Shown piece after piece: positions 51,086 through 60,014 of a DNA stretch of 64,000 nt; the stretch's first letter is position 1; the number at the start of each line of letters is the position of its first letter. Below the pieces are notes generated by a model, which ran no database searches, was not told the origin of the DNA, and saw only the letters and a program-made list of their open reading frames with translations. The translations under genes were made by a program, and so were the position numbers. Source of the DNA: Roseateles depolymerans (GTDB taxonomy: Bacteria > Pseudomonadota > Gammaproteobacteria > Burkholderiales > Burkholderiaceae_C); the NCBI RefSeq assembly GCF_003387155.1, contig NZ_QUMT01000004.1, forward strand, positions 336,602 to 400,601, written 5' to 3'.

Positions 51086-52264
51086 TTAGCGGGAGACCGC
51101 GGCGCGCATCGAGCGGGTGACGAAGGCCAGGCCTGCGAGGGTCAGCAGGGCGCCGACGACGACGCTGGGCATGACCTTCATGAAGGTCAACGCTTCGCCC
51201 TTGAGGACCGTCATCATCAAGGCGTTTTGCGCCAGGCCCGGAACCCAGAGGTGCCAGGCCGATTCAGCGCCCGGATTCATGATCGACACCATCGGCGTGA
51301 GCGACACCGCCGTCATCACCAGCGTGGCACTGGCCTGCGCTTCCTTGAAGGTCTTGGTGCGGATCGCCAGCGCCATCAGCACCGCCGACAGCCCCGCCCC
51401 CAGCGGCAATTGCAGCAGAAGGAACAGCGCCGCCTCATGCCAGCCAAACTGGAACATGGCCTGCAAACTGTCACTGCGCATGAGCTGCTGCGCCGGCAGG
51501 AAGCTGATGTTGGACAGCAACGCCACCATCATCCCCATCATCACGACCGCGCCCCACTTGCCCGCCACGATCGCCCCATGCGGCGCCGGATTGACCAGCA
51601 GCGGCTCCAGCGACCCGCGCTCGCGTTCCCCCGCCGTGCTGTCCAGCGCCGCCGTCAGCGCCCCATACAGCACCGCCATCATGATGAACATCGGCAGCAT
51701 GGCGGTGATGCGGGTGGCCCGCGCCTGCAAGCTCGCCAGGTCCCGCTCCTCCACCTTCACCGGCTGCAACTGCTCCGTGCCCACGCCGCGCAGCGCCAGC
51801 GTCAGCATCGCCCTCTCCTGCCCAAAGGACTGCAGCAGACGGTTCAGCGTGCTCACACCGGCCGAGGCGCGCTGGTTGGCACTGTCGCTCACGATCTCGA
51901 CCTGCGCCGGACGGCCGCCTGCCAGCAGCACCTCGAAGTCCTGCGGAATGACCATGACCGGGTCGCCCAGCTTCGAACTGCGAAGCTGCGCCTCATAGTC
52001 CGCCGGCGCCGTCTTGATCGTGTAGGTCTGCCGCTCGAGGAAGTTGCGCAGCGTCGGCGCATGCTCGATGCCCACGACCTGGATCTCCCGCTTCTCGGCC
52101 CGCTCCTCGAAGGACGCGACCAGCCCCGACATCATCATGAGCATCAGCGGCCCCATGAGCAGCGCTGGAATCATCAGCCGCAGCAGCGTGCGGCGGTCTC
52201 TCATCGCGTCCACCACCTCCTTGCGAAGGACGGTGAAGAAGGCTCTCAAGGTGGTGTTGCTCAT
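51086..52264 (-). CDS. ABC-2-type permease, NatB-like
   Basis: 392 residues. One N-terminal span (LIPALLMGPLMLMMMSGLVA, about 30-50) is followed by a large extracytoplasmic domain and about five C-terminal spans (LPMFIMMAVLYGALTAALD, VVMMGMMVALLSNISFL, AALFLLLQLPLGAGLSAVLM). This is the NatB/ABC-2 topology of drug/Na+ exporters. It overlaps the ATPase gene by four bases (ATGA). Substrate unknown; Na+ export is the family prototype. Confidence 0.85.
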   Translation of the reverse strand: MSNTTLRAFFTVLRKEVVDAMRDRRTLLRLMIPALLMGPLMLMMMSGLVASFEERAEKREIQVVGIEHAPTLRNFLERQTYTIKTAPADYEAQLRSSKLGDPVMVIPQDFEVLLAGGRPAQVEIVSDSANQRASAGVSTLNRLLQSFGQERAMLTLALRGVGTEQLQPVKVEERDLASLQARATRITAMLPMFIMMAVLYGALTAALDSTAGERERGSLEPLLVNPAPHGAIVAGKWGAVVMMGMMVALLSNISFLPAQQLMRSDSLQAMFQFGWHEAALFLLLQLPLGAGLSAVLMALAIRTKTFKEAQASATLVMTAVSLTPMVSIMNPGAESAWHLWVPGLAQNALMMTVLKGEALTFMKVMPSVVVGALLTLAGLAFVTRSMRAAVSR

Positions 52265-53064
52265 GCCGTGATCTCCTGGGCGGACGGTGCGCTCACCTCC
52301 GGAAAGGCCAGCGCCACAAAGGCGTCTTCAAACCGGTCGGTCCCGGTGCGGGCCTGCAGTTCCTGCACGCTGCCCGTGGCCACCGACCGCCCGTGCGACA
52401 TCACCACCACCTGGTCACACAACTGCTCCACCTCCTGCATGATGTGGCTGGAGAACACGATGCATTTGGATCCCCCCGCCGGCGACCGCAGATGGCGCAG
52501 CACCTCCCGCAAGGCGCGGGTGGCCACCACGTCCAGGCCGTTGGTCGGCTCGTCCAGCACGATGTTGGCAGGGTCATGCACCAGCGAGCGGGCCAGCGCC
52601 GTCTTCATGCGCTCGCCCTGGCTGAAACCGTCCGCGCGGCGCTCCAGGATCGTCCGCATGTCCAGCAGTTCCGACAGCGCTTCGGCACGCGCCTGCGCCT
52701 GGTCGTTCGCCATGCCCTGCAGACGGGCGTAATAGACGATGTTCTCCCGCGCCGTGAGACGCGGATACAGCCCATGGGCATCGCCCAGCACGCCCATGCG
52801 CGCCAGCGCTGCACGCGGCTGCTGCAGCACATCGATGTCGTCGACCCGGATGTCGCCCGCGTCCGGCTTGAACAGCCCCGCCAGCATGCGCAGCGAGGTG
52901 GTCTTGCCTGCCCCATTGGGGCCCAGCAGGCCGGTGATCACGCCATCGGGCGCGTCCAGGTCCAGATGCTCGACGGCGACAACGGAACGCTTGCCGCCGC
53001 GCTTGAAAAGCCCGCCGCCAGTGCGGGCCTCGAATGCCTTGCGCAGGCCTTGGATGCGGATCAT
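52261..53064 (-). CDS. ABC transporter ATPase, NatA-like
   Basis: 267 residues. Walker A GLLGPNGAGKTTSLRMLAGL near residue 45, signature FSQGERMKTALARSL, Walker B NIVLDEPTNGLDVVA and switch His in VFSSHIMQEVEQL. It partners with the downstream NatB-like permease (ATGA overlap) and is itself overlapped at its start (53061-53064) by the upstream secreted hydrolase, so all three are one transcript. Confidence 0.93.
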   Translation of the reverse strand: MIRIQGLRKAFEARTGGGLFKRGGKRSVVAVEHLDLDAPDGVITGLLGPNGAGKTTSLRMLAGLFKPDAGDIRVDDIDVLQQPRAALARMGVLGDAHGLYPRLTARENIVYYARLQGMANDQAQARAEALSELLDMRTILERRADGFSQGERMKTALARSLVHDPANIVLDEPTNGLDVVATRALREVLRHLRSPAGGSKCIVFSSHIMQEVEQLCDQVVVMSHGRSVATGSVQELQARTGTDRFEDAFVALAFPEVSAPSAQEITA

Positions 53065-54644
53065 CGGGCAGTCTCCGGAGACGAGGGCAGGGACGTACGG
53101 CGGGCCTCACGGGCGCGCTCTGCCGCACGGGCGGCGGACGCGGCGGCTTCCACCGTCTCCGGCGTCGGCGGCAGGAACACGGTCGGACGCGGGATGCGTT
53201 CGGCGCAGCTGGCGTCGACCTTGAGCGCGTCCGCGTCGTCCTTGGCATCCACGAAGCGGAACAGCACATCCCGCATGCAGCTCAGCGTCAGGGCCACGCC
53301 GTGACCGGCCTGCGGCACCACCACATGGCGGGCCATCGGGCCCAGCGCCTTGGCGACCCGGGCCCCGTGACGCGGCGGCGTGGCCGGATCGGCGCCACCG
53401 CTGAGCAGCAGCACCGGATGCTGCGCCGCTGGAATGCTGTAGAACGCTGCAGGCACGTCGCCGCGCGGCCATTGCTGGCAGGCGCGGGTGTATTGCTCTC
53501 GGTCCAGCGTGCCGAAATCGGTTCCCGGCGCATCGGTGGCGGTGGCCAGCCGCGGGAAATCCTCGGCGCAGATGACCGAGAAATGCATGCCGGTGTACAG
53601 GCGCGAGGGGCCGCCCCCGCCGGTGATGCCCGCCAGCGCGCCCAGCGCATTGAACCGGCCCTGGCTGGCTTCATGCAGGGCCTCGGGAAGCGCCGCGGCC
53701 AGCGTCGGCACGTACAGCGGCGGGCGCACCGCCGACATCAGCGTCTCGCGGGTCAAGGTCACCTCTTCACTGCGCAGGGTGACAGGATGCTGCAGGGTCA
53801 CCGTCTTGGGCAGGCTGCGCAGCAGCGCCTGCCAATCGGCGCGCAGCGTCGGGTAGCGGGCCTTGCAGGGCGCGTCCGCCTCGCAGTGGCTGAACACCGC
53901 ATCCAGGGCCGCCTGTCCATCCTGGGAGAAGGACGCCGGCAGCACCATGTCCGGTGGGGCCACGCCGTCGATGATGTTGCGGCGCACCCTCTGCGGGAAC
54001 TGGCGCTGGTACTCCAGCGCGGCGCGGGTGCCGTAGGAGGCTCCCAGCAGGTTCCAGCTCTGCACGCCCAGGGCCTGCCGCACGGCATCCAGGTCCTGCA
54101 TGGCGATGGTGGTGGTGAACTGACGCAGATCACCGTAGGGCAGGGTCTGCAGGCGCTGACGGCAGGCGTCCAGCATGCGATCCCGACGACCCGGCTCCAG
54201 GGCCTCCTTGAGCGTCTGCGGGGAATCGTCGCTGCAGTCGAGCGGGGCGGAGCGTCCGGTGCCGCGCTGGTCGACGAACACGAGGTCGCGGCGGTAGCTC
54301 AGGCGGGACAGTCGCGGCATCACCGTGCCGGCCAGGGCGATCGCGCTCTGACCGGGCCCGCCGGCCAGCAGCACCACCGGGTCCGGCTGCTTGTTGCGGG
54401 CCATGGCGGGGACCACGACAAAATGGATGTCGATGCGGCGACCCTGCGGCTGAGTGGGGTCCAGAGGACGGCTGAGACGGCCGCACTGCACCTCGGTGGA
54501 CACGCCCTCGATGCGGCAGGGCTTCAGGACTGAGCCGTCCGCTGCGGCGTCCGATGCCTGGGCTGCGGCTCCGGTGGACGCGAGCGCGAGGGCCAGCGCC
54601 ACCGCCCCGGCCGATGCGGCGAACCCTCGATGCGAAGGGGGCAT
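53061..54644 (-). CDS. secreted alpha/beta-hydrolase (tripeptidyl-aminopeptidase-like)
   Basis: 527 residues from the ATG at 54644 (AAGGGG upstream). Signal peptide GFAASAGAVALALALASTGA to about residue 30. Catalytic features: oxyanion loop VVLLAGGPGQSA, nucleophile LLGASYGTRAALEYQ (GxSxG), acid in LLLSGGADPATPP and His in PQAGHGVAL. The layout matches the proline-iminopeptidase/TAP family, with a C-terminal TAP-like domain. It likely cleaves peptides in the periplasm. It overlaps natA by four bases, tying it to the exporter. Confidence 0.88.
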   Translation of the reverse strand: MPPSHRGFAASAGAVALALALASTGAAAQASDAAADGSVLKPCRIEGVSTEVQCGRLSRPLDPTQPQGRRIDIHFVVVPAMARNKQPDPVVLLAGGPGQSAIALAGTVMPRLSRLSYRRDLVFVDQRGTGRSAPLDCSDDSPQTLKEALEPGRRDRMLDACRQRLQTLPYGDLRQFTTTIAMQDLDAVRQALGVQSWNLLGASYGTRAALEYQRQFPQRVRRNIIDGVAPPDMVLPASFSQDGQAALDAVFSHCEADAPCKARYPTLRADWQALLRSLPKTVTLQHPVTLRSEEVTLTRETLMSAVRPPLYVPTLAAALPEALHEASQGRFNALGALAGITGGGGPSRLYTGMHFSVICAEDFPRLATATDAPGTDFGTLDREQYTRACQQWPRGDVPAAFYSIPAAQHPVLLLSGGADPATPPRHGARVAKALGPMARHVVVPQAGHGVALTLSCMRDVLFRFVDAKDDADALKVDASCAERIPRPTVFLPPTPETVEAAASAARAAERAREARRTSLPSSPETAR

Positions 54645-55031
54645 AGGCCCCTTGGGCCTGGACCGATCCTGAATCCGGTCGGTGTCCGGCCAGATCCGTT
54701 GAAGACTCACCATCTAAGCGCTCCTCCATGCTGAATGCGGGCCGATTATGGCCATGCCCGACCCCTTGCAGACATGCAGGTCGACCCGCTCTTGCGAGGG
54801 GCCGATGACGCCGCGCGCAGAGGCCGCATGGCCCGGCTCGCCGGCGCATGCCACCGCCCAGGCAGAATGACAGCCGCCCGGCGGTGAAACCGGGCATTGC
54901 GAGCGGGCCCCAGGCCGCGTAACGTGCTGCCTCCCCCCCGGTGGTCCTGCTGAACAGGGCAGCCGGGCCTGATCGCAACACGTGTGCGGCGCCTCCCCCC
55001 AATCGTGCCGCCGCCCCAGAAGGAGACCCCC
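54645..55031. other. 387-base divergent promoter region
   Basis: The gap between the divergent hydrolase (minus) and GST (plus). No convincing gene; it is rich in C/G with no clear dyad. It presumably holds the promoters of both directions. Confidence 0.5.
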
Positions 55032-55640
55032 ATGAAGCTCTACTACAGCCCCGGCGCCTGCTCCCTGTCGCCCCACATCGTCGCGCGTGAGGCGGGCCTG
55101 GACGTGGAGATCGTGCTGGCCAGCACCAAGACCCATCAGCTGCAGGACGGCACCGACTTCTACACGCTCAATCCCAAGGGCTACGTGCCGCTGCTGGAGC
55201 TGGACAACGGCCAGCGCCTGAGCGAAGGCCCGGCCATCGTGCAATACCTGGCCGACCTGGCGCCCGGCAGCGGTCTGGCACCCGCCAACGGCACGATGGA
55301 GCGCTACCGGCTGCAGGAGTGGCTCAACTTCATCACGAGCGAGCTGCACAAAGGCTTCAGCCCGCTGTTCAATCCGGCGATGCCGGAGGAGGCCAAGGCG
55401 CAGTTCCGCACCAAGCTGCTGGATCGCCTGAAGTGGGTGGATGCCCAGCTGGAAGGCCGCAGCTATCTGATGGGGGAGACCTTCACCGTGGCGGATGCCT
55501 ATCTCTTCACCGTCACCGGCTGGGGGCGCCTCGTTGGTGTGGACGTCAGCCCGTTTGCCCAGCTGGTGGCCTTCCGCGAACGCGTGGCGGCCCGTCCTGC
55601 CGTGCAGGAAGCCATGAAGCAGGAAGGGCTGCTGAAGTAA
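55032..55640 (+). CDS. glutathione S-transferase, beta-like
   Basis: 202 residues from the ATG at 55032 with AAGGAGA seven bases upstream. N-terminal thioredoxin fold KLYYSPGACSLSPHIVAREAG, where Cys10 is the beta-class catalytic residue and the PGACSLSPHI motif is typical. TLNPKGYVPLLELDNG, LSEGPAIVQYLAD and the C-terminal helical FTVADAYLFTVTGW follow. Cytoplasmic detoxification or redox enzyme. Confidence 0.95.
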   Translation: MKLYYSPGACSLSPHIVAREAGLDVEIVLASTKTHQLQDGTDFYTLNPKGYVPLLELDNGQRLSEGPAIVQYLADLAPGSGLAPANGTMERYRLQEWLNFITSELHKGFSPLFNPAMPEEAKAQFRTKLLDRLKWVDAQLEGRSYLMGETFTVADAYLFTVTGWGRLVGVDVSPFAQLVAFRERVAARPAVQEAMKQEGLLK

Positions 55641-55761
55641 GTTCAGCATGCTTCGGGCCCAGCCCGGTCCGGCGCATGTGCATGCGCGTTTTACGCATGA
55701 CCGTCGCCGGACGGGCGGGCCACAATGACGGTTGTTTCCGCCCGTACCCACCCGTACCGCC

Positions 55762-57351
55762 ATGACCCGTTCTGTCCCGATGCACCGCGCCCTGCGCGTG
55801 ACCCTGCTGGCCGCTGCCGTGGCGACCCTGGGCACGCTGACCCCGTACCTGCCCGCCGCAACGGCCGCCGCCGCGCAGAGCAGCGCCGCCATTGCCTGGC
55901 AGGAAGCCTCCGGGGATGCCGACATCGATCGCGCCTTCCAGCAAGCCGCGGCGGAGAAAAAGCCGGTGCTGCTGTACTGGGGGGCCAAGTGGTGCCCCCC
56001 CTGCAACCAGCTCAAGGCCACCCTGTTCAACCGGGCGGATTTCATCGAGCAGTCGCGGGCTTTCGTCGCGGTGCATATCGACGGGGACAACCCCGGCGCC
56101 CAGCGCCTGGGCGCGCGCTTCAAGGTGCGCGGCTACCCGACGATGATCCTCTTCAACAACCAGCGCCAGGAACTGACCCGCCTGCCCGGCGAGGCCGATG
56201 CCGCCCAGGTGCTGCAGGTGCTGCAGCTGGGCCTGGCGCGCGGCCGTCCGGTCAAGGCGGTGCTGGCCGATGCCCAGGCCGGCCGCAAGCTCTCGGCCAG
56301 CGAATGGAAGCTGCTGGGCTTCTACGGCTGGGACACCGACGAACAGCAACTGGTGCCAGCCAGCCAGCGTCCTGCGCTGCTGGCCCGTCTGGCCCAGGCC
56401 AGCCAGGGTGTGGATGACGACACCAGCACCCGGCTGTGGCTGAAAGCGCTGGCCTCGGCCGGCGAGGGCGGTCAACCGCCCAAGGCGGATGCCGCCCTGC
56501 GCGCCCGTATCGACAAGGTGCTGGCCGACCCCGCCGCTTCCCGCGTGCAGGTGGACGTGATCGCCAACTCGGCCGACGACATCGCCGTGGCCCTGGCCCC
56601 GACCGCCGGGCCGGACCGCCAGGCCCTGATCACCCGTCTGGACGCCGCGCTCAAGCGCTTCCAGGCGGACGCCACACTGTCCCGCGCCGACCGCCTGCAG
56701 GCCCTGCTGGCGCGCGTGGAACTGGCGCGGCTGGACCAGCCCAAGACCGAGCTGCGTCCCAAGCTCGACCCGGCGCTGCTGGCCGAGGTGAAGGCCGCTG
56801 CGGCCCGTACTGACCAGGAGGCCACCGACGGATATGAGCGCCAGGCGGTGATCACCTCCGCCGCCCATGTGCTGGGCCGCGCCGGTCTGTGGACCGACAG
56901 CGATGCCCTGCTCAAGGCCAGCCTGGCCAAGAGCCATTCGCCCTACTACCTGATGAGCTACCTCGGCGGCAATGCCCGCAAGCAGGGCCGCACCGAGGAA
57001 GCGCTGCGCTGGTATGAGGAGGCTTTCAATCGCAGCGAAGGCCCCGCCACGCGGCTGCAGTGGGGGTCCAACTACCTCGGCGCCCTGGTGGAGCTCACGC
57101 CGCAGGACAGCGCCCGCATCGAAAAGGCCGCGTCGCAGTTGCTGGCCGAAGCAGAGAAGGACAAGGGCGCTTTCTACGAGCGCAGTGCCCGCTCGCTGCA
57201 GAAGGTGGGCAGCCAGCTGACCGCCTGGAATGCCAAGGGGCAGCATGCGGACAGCCTCAAGCGTCTGCGTGCCCAGCTTGATGGCGTTTGCGCCAAGCAG
57301 TCGGAAGCCTCCGACAAGGCCGTTTGCGAAGGCCTGCTCAAGAAAGGCTGA
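55762..57351 (+). CDS. exported thioredoxin-fold protein with a long C-terminal helical domain
   Basis: 529 residues from the ATG at 55762 (a TTG 30 bases upstream is possible). Signal peptide LRVTLLAAAVATLGTLTPYLPAA (in pieces LRVTLLAAAVATLG and TLTPYLPAA). Thioredoxin domain with WGAKWCPPCNQLKATLF (CPPC, near residue 75) and VRGYPTMILFNNQRQ (cis-Pro). The C-terminal 330 residues are helical repeats (LQALLARVELARLDQPKTE, RTEEALRWYEEAFN), resembling a tetratricopeptide-like scaffold. Thiol-disulfide or chaperone role in the periplasm is likely; partner unknown. Confidence 0.88.
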   Translation: MTRSVPMHRALRVTLLAAAVATLGTLTPYLPAATAAAAQSSAAIAWQEASGDADIDRAFQQAAAEKKPVLLYWGAKWCPPCNQLKATLFNRADFIEQSRAFVAVHIDGDNPGAQRLGARFKVRGYPTMILFNNQRQELTRLPGEADAAQVLQVLQLGLARGRPVKAVLADAQAGRKLSASEWKLLGFYGWDTDEQQLVPASQRPALLARLAQASQGVDDDTSTRLWLKALASAGEGGQPPKADAALRARIDKVLADPAASRVQVDVIANSADDIAVALAPTAGPDRQALITRLDAALKRFQADATLSRADRLQALLARVELARLDQPKTELRPKLDPALLAEVKAAAARTDQEATDGYERQAVITSAAHVLGRAGLWTDSDALLKASLAKSHSPYYLMSYLGGNARKQGRTEEALRWYEEAFNRSEGPATRLQWGSNYLGALVELTPQDSARIEKAASQLLAEAEKDKGAFYERSARSLQKVGSQLTAWNAKGQHADSLKRLRAQLDGVCAKQSEASDKAVCEGLLKKG

Positions 57352-57428
57352 TTCGGCCCTCTGAGCGCCTGGCAGCTCTTCGAGCGCCTCCCCCCAGCCC
57401 AGTTCCCGCGTTCCGCCCGTTCTAAGCG

Positions 57429-58160
57429 TCAGAACCCGTCCTGCCCGCTGTCTAGCGGCGGGGCGGTGGGGGTGGCCTTGGCCAGGGCCATCCAGGTCGC
57501 AAAATCCGGCCGCTGCGCCCGGCGGGGCGCCGGTCGCGCCAGCTCCAGTTGCATCGAGCCGCCCTCGGTGCGCGGCTCATGGGCCAGCAGCACGCCGAAC
57601 GGCTCAGGAATCTCCTGCGGCTGCGCGATCCCGGCCCGCAGGACATACCAGCACTGGCTGCTCAGCGCCAGATAGGCCTGCGCCTTGGCGGGCCGGCGCA
57701 ATTCCCCCAGCAGGTCGGCGCGGCTGACCTTGATCTCGTGCACCGTGGGCTCGAGATAGTCTTCCACCGTGGTGTTGCGGACGGAGTAAAGGTCGGGCAT
57801 GGCGTTGACCCAACGCATGCGCTCCGGTTCGTCCTCGCGGGGCAGACCGGCGCGCAGCGTCAGTCCGCGCCAGACCAGCCGTCCCGCCCGCTGCAGCTCC
57901 ACGGCCGTGCGTTCCACCAGCGTCTCGTGTCGGTCCCGCAGCGCGCGGTTTTTCTGCAAGCCGGCGTAGAGCACGGCAATGCCACTGTCGGTCAGGCGCA
58001 GGGTTTCACGGCCGTGGCCGTCCCGCAGTCGCTCCAGCCAGCCGTGGGCCAGCAGTTCCAGCTCCAGCATGTCCTGGCAGGGCCAGCCGGCGGACCGCCA
58101 CAGCTGTCGCAGACGGCGCACCTGCGCAGTGGTGGGCATCAAAGGGGTGACCGGATCCAT
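57429..58160 (-). CDS. MmcB-like PD-(D/E)XK-fold protein with N-terminal helix-turn-helix
   Basis: 243 residues (an internal Met at position 8 is an alternative start). The first 75 residues look like a winged helix (LRQLWRSAGWPCQDMLELELLA, in pieces LRQLWRSAGWP and QDMLELELL). The middle has MPDLYSVRNTTVEDYLEPTVHEIKVSRADLLGELR (in pieces MPDLYSVRNTTVEDYLEP and VHEIKVSRADLL): PD...ExK of the restriction-endonuclease-like fold, close to DNA-repair MmcB. Biochemical activity inferred, not shown. Confidence 0.72.
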   Translation of the reverse strand: MDPVTPLMPTTAQVRRLRQLWRSAGWPCQDMLELELLAHGWLERLRDGHGRETLRLTDSGIAVLYAGLQKNRALRDRHETLVERTAVELQRAGRLVWRGLTLRAGLPREDEPERMRWVNAMPDLYSVRNTTVEDYLEPTVHEIKVSRADLLGELRRPAKAQAYLALSSQCWYVLRAGIAQPQEIPEPFGVLLAHEPRTEGGSMQLELARPAPRRAQRPDFATWMALAKATPTAPPLDSGQDGF

Positions 58161-58177
58161 GCCGCCATCTTGCCTCC

Positions 58178-58213
58178 AAAAAAAATGGCCACGCCTCTTG
58201 CGAGGACGTGGCC
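58178..58213 (-). terminator. intrinsic terminator of the DUF4397 lipoprotein gene
   Basis: On the minus strand GGCCACG (58213-58207) pairs with CGTGGCC (58193-58187), followed by A and eight T residues (58185-58178). It lies 53 bases past the stop codon at 58267. Confidence 0.92.
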
Positions 58214-58266
58214 AACAGGGAGGATATTGATCTGGCGCTCAGCGCTAGGCGATGAACGCCTGGCGA

Positions 58267-59562
58267 TTAACGCTCGCGGCGCAGCGACCCGAACACGGTG
58301 CCGTTGCCATCACCCAGCAGGAACACCGTGTAGATGTTGTTGGCGGTGATGTTGGTGTTGTCGGGGGCCTGGAACAGCGTGGACGAGGACGACGAGGACG
58401 TCACCGTCAGCAGCACGCCGGAGGCAGCCGCGATCTGCACCGGCGTGGACGAGGTGCCCGGCGCCACGTTCGATGCATAGGCAGCGAAGTTGACGTTCAG
58501 GTTCAGGCTGGCGTTGGAGTTGCTCAGGCCGTTGATCAGGTGGATCTTGGCGTTGGTCGAGCTGGTCGGCAGCTTGTTGTCGTCAGACAGCAGGTTCAGC
58601 GTGGGGCTCGCGGCATTGCCGTACACCAGCATGGTGTAGTCATTACCGGCCGTGAAGGTGCCATTGCTGCTGGACACGGTGGCGCCATTGACCGACACCG
58701 CAACTGCTTGCGAGCCAGCCGGCACCTGCACGTAGTTGCCGATGGCCGGCGAGCTGGCGGTGGTCAGCAGCGGCGTGGTGGCAACGCTGCCGCTGATCGA
58801 ATTGCCCGACGGCAGGCCGGACACCAGACGCACGCGGGCGGTGGTGTTGGCGTAGTTGGTCACGTCGCCTTGCTGGATCAGCTGCATGCCGTTGACCAGC
58901 ACACCGCCGTTGGAGCCGGTCAGGATCAGCGTGGACACGCCGGCATCCGGCAGCACCAGCGACGGGATGGTCAGACGCACGTCGTTCTTGTCGCCTGCGC
59001 CGGTCACCACGAAGCGGAAGGTGCCCGACTTGAGCGACGCATAACCGCTGCCACCGCCGGAGGCGATGCCGCTGGCCACGATGGCTGCGTCATCCAGCGT
59101 GGTGACGGTCGTGGAGGTTTCGTAGATGTCCAGGGCGCCGGCATCCGGGGCCAGGTTCAGGATCAGGAACTTGGACTTGCCGGCGTCCGGCTTGTCCTGG
59201 TTCTCCTGCAGCAGCGTGGTGCGGACATTGCCGGTCGTGCCGTAGGCGATCAGGGTGTACTTGCTGCCCGAGCTCAGGGTCGGGGTGGTCGAGGACAGCG
59301 TGCTGCCGACGGTCGAGTTCTGGATGTAGGTGCCCGAGTCGCTCGTCTTCACGCTGGCGTACTCACCGGCCTTGGCATAGGCGATGCCGGTGTTCACGGT
59401 CTTCTGGTCCGTGCCCACCGCCATGTCCAGCGCGCTGTAGCTGATGCTGGCATTGAGCAGGCGCACATCTGCGCTGCCGCCGTCACCACCGCCGCCGCCG
59501 CAGGCAGTCAGCAGGGCCATGGTGGCCACGCTCAGGCCCCAGGCCCAGGTCTTGAATCGCAT
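58267..59562 (-). CDS. DUF4397-domain lipoprotein
   Basis: 431 residues from the ATG at 59562 (GGGGAG upstream). A lipoprotein signal: MRFKTWAWGLSVATMALLTAC, with Cys21 after LTA as lipobox, followed by GGGGGDGG. The mature protein shows two related beta-rich modules (VRLLNASISYSALDMAVG and IHLINGLSNSNASLNLNVNF) of the DUF4397 type, plus many Ser/Thr/Gly-rich loops. Likely anchored in the outer membrane. Function unknown; domains of this type occur in surface and spore-coat proteins. Confidence 0.85.
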   Translation of the reverse strand: MRFKTWAWGLSVATMALLTACGGGGGDGGSADVRLLNASISYSALDMAVGTDQKTVNTGIAYAKAGEYASVKTSDSGTYIQNSTVGSTLSSTTPTLSSGSKYTLIAYGTTGNVRTTLLQENQDKPDAGKSKFLILNLAPDAGALDIYETSTTVTTLDDAAIVASGIASGGGSGYASLKSGTFRFVVTGAGDKNDVRLTIPSLVLPDAGVSTLILTGSNGGVLVNGMQLIQQGDVTNYANTTARVRLVSGLPSGNSISGSVATTPLLTTASSPAIGNYVQVPAGSQAVAVSVNGATVSSSNGTFTAGNDYTMLVYGNAASPTLNLLSDDNKLPTSSTNAKIHLINGLSNSNASLNLNVNFAAYASNVAPGTSSTPVQIAAASGVLLTVTSSSSSSTLFQAPDNTNITANNIYTVFLLGDGNGTVFGSLRRER

Positions 59563-60014
59563 CGTCCGGCTCCCCACTCGGTTGGAGGTATTGGACGACG
59601 GGCATGTTGCTAAGGCTTGTTGCGTCATGACAGGTGTGTGAAGTTCGGGATCAATCTGGACACAGACCGCGAGTGTATGCAGGAAGGCATGACAGAGCGG
59701 GTAAAGAAAGGGTTTCTGCTGAGAAAAGCCCCGCACGACAACACCCCCCTGCCAGGGCGATTAACGCCCTTTTCCAGGCGTACACGGTCCAGCTACCAGA
59801 TCTCATCAGCCGGTCCATCTGTTGCAGGAAATAAGTAAACGTAAAACGTGTAATCCTGCAGGGAACTCAAGTTTGCGTAGGAAGCCCGGTTGGCGCCTGA
59901 CAAGCCGTGCCGACCATACTTCGCCGTCGTGCGAGGAGGGAGGGCCGCGATCCGCGAGCCCCGCGGGCGATGACGCGCAGTCGGCGTCCCCCGCCCAAAA
60001 AACATAGGTGAGCC
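59563..60014. other. 450-base divergent promoter region with inverted repeats
   Basis: No gene seen. A hairpin AGGGCG-ATTAA-CGCCCT followed by TTTT lies at 59754-59773. A wider dyad, TGCAGGA (59823-59829) and TCCTGCA (59854-59860), flanks an AT-rich core with two AAACGT units. These may be binding sites for a regulator of the divergent lipoprotein and GGDEF-EAL genes. Confidence 0.45.
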
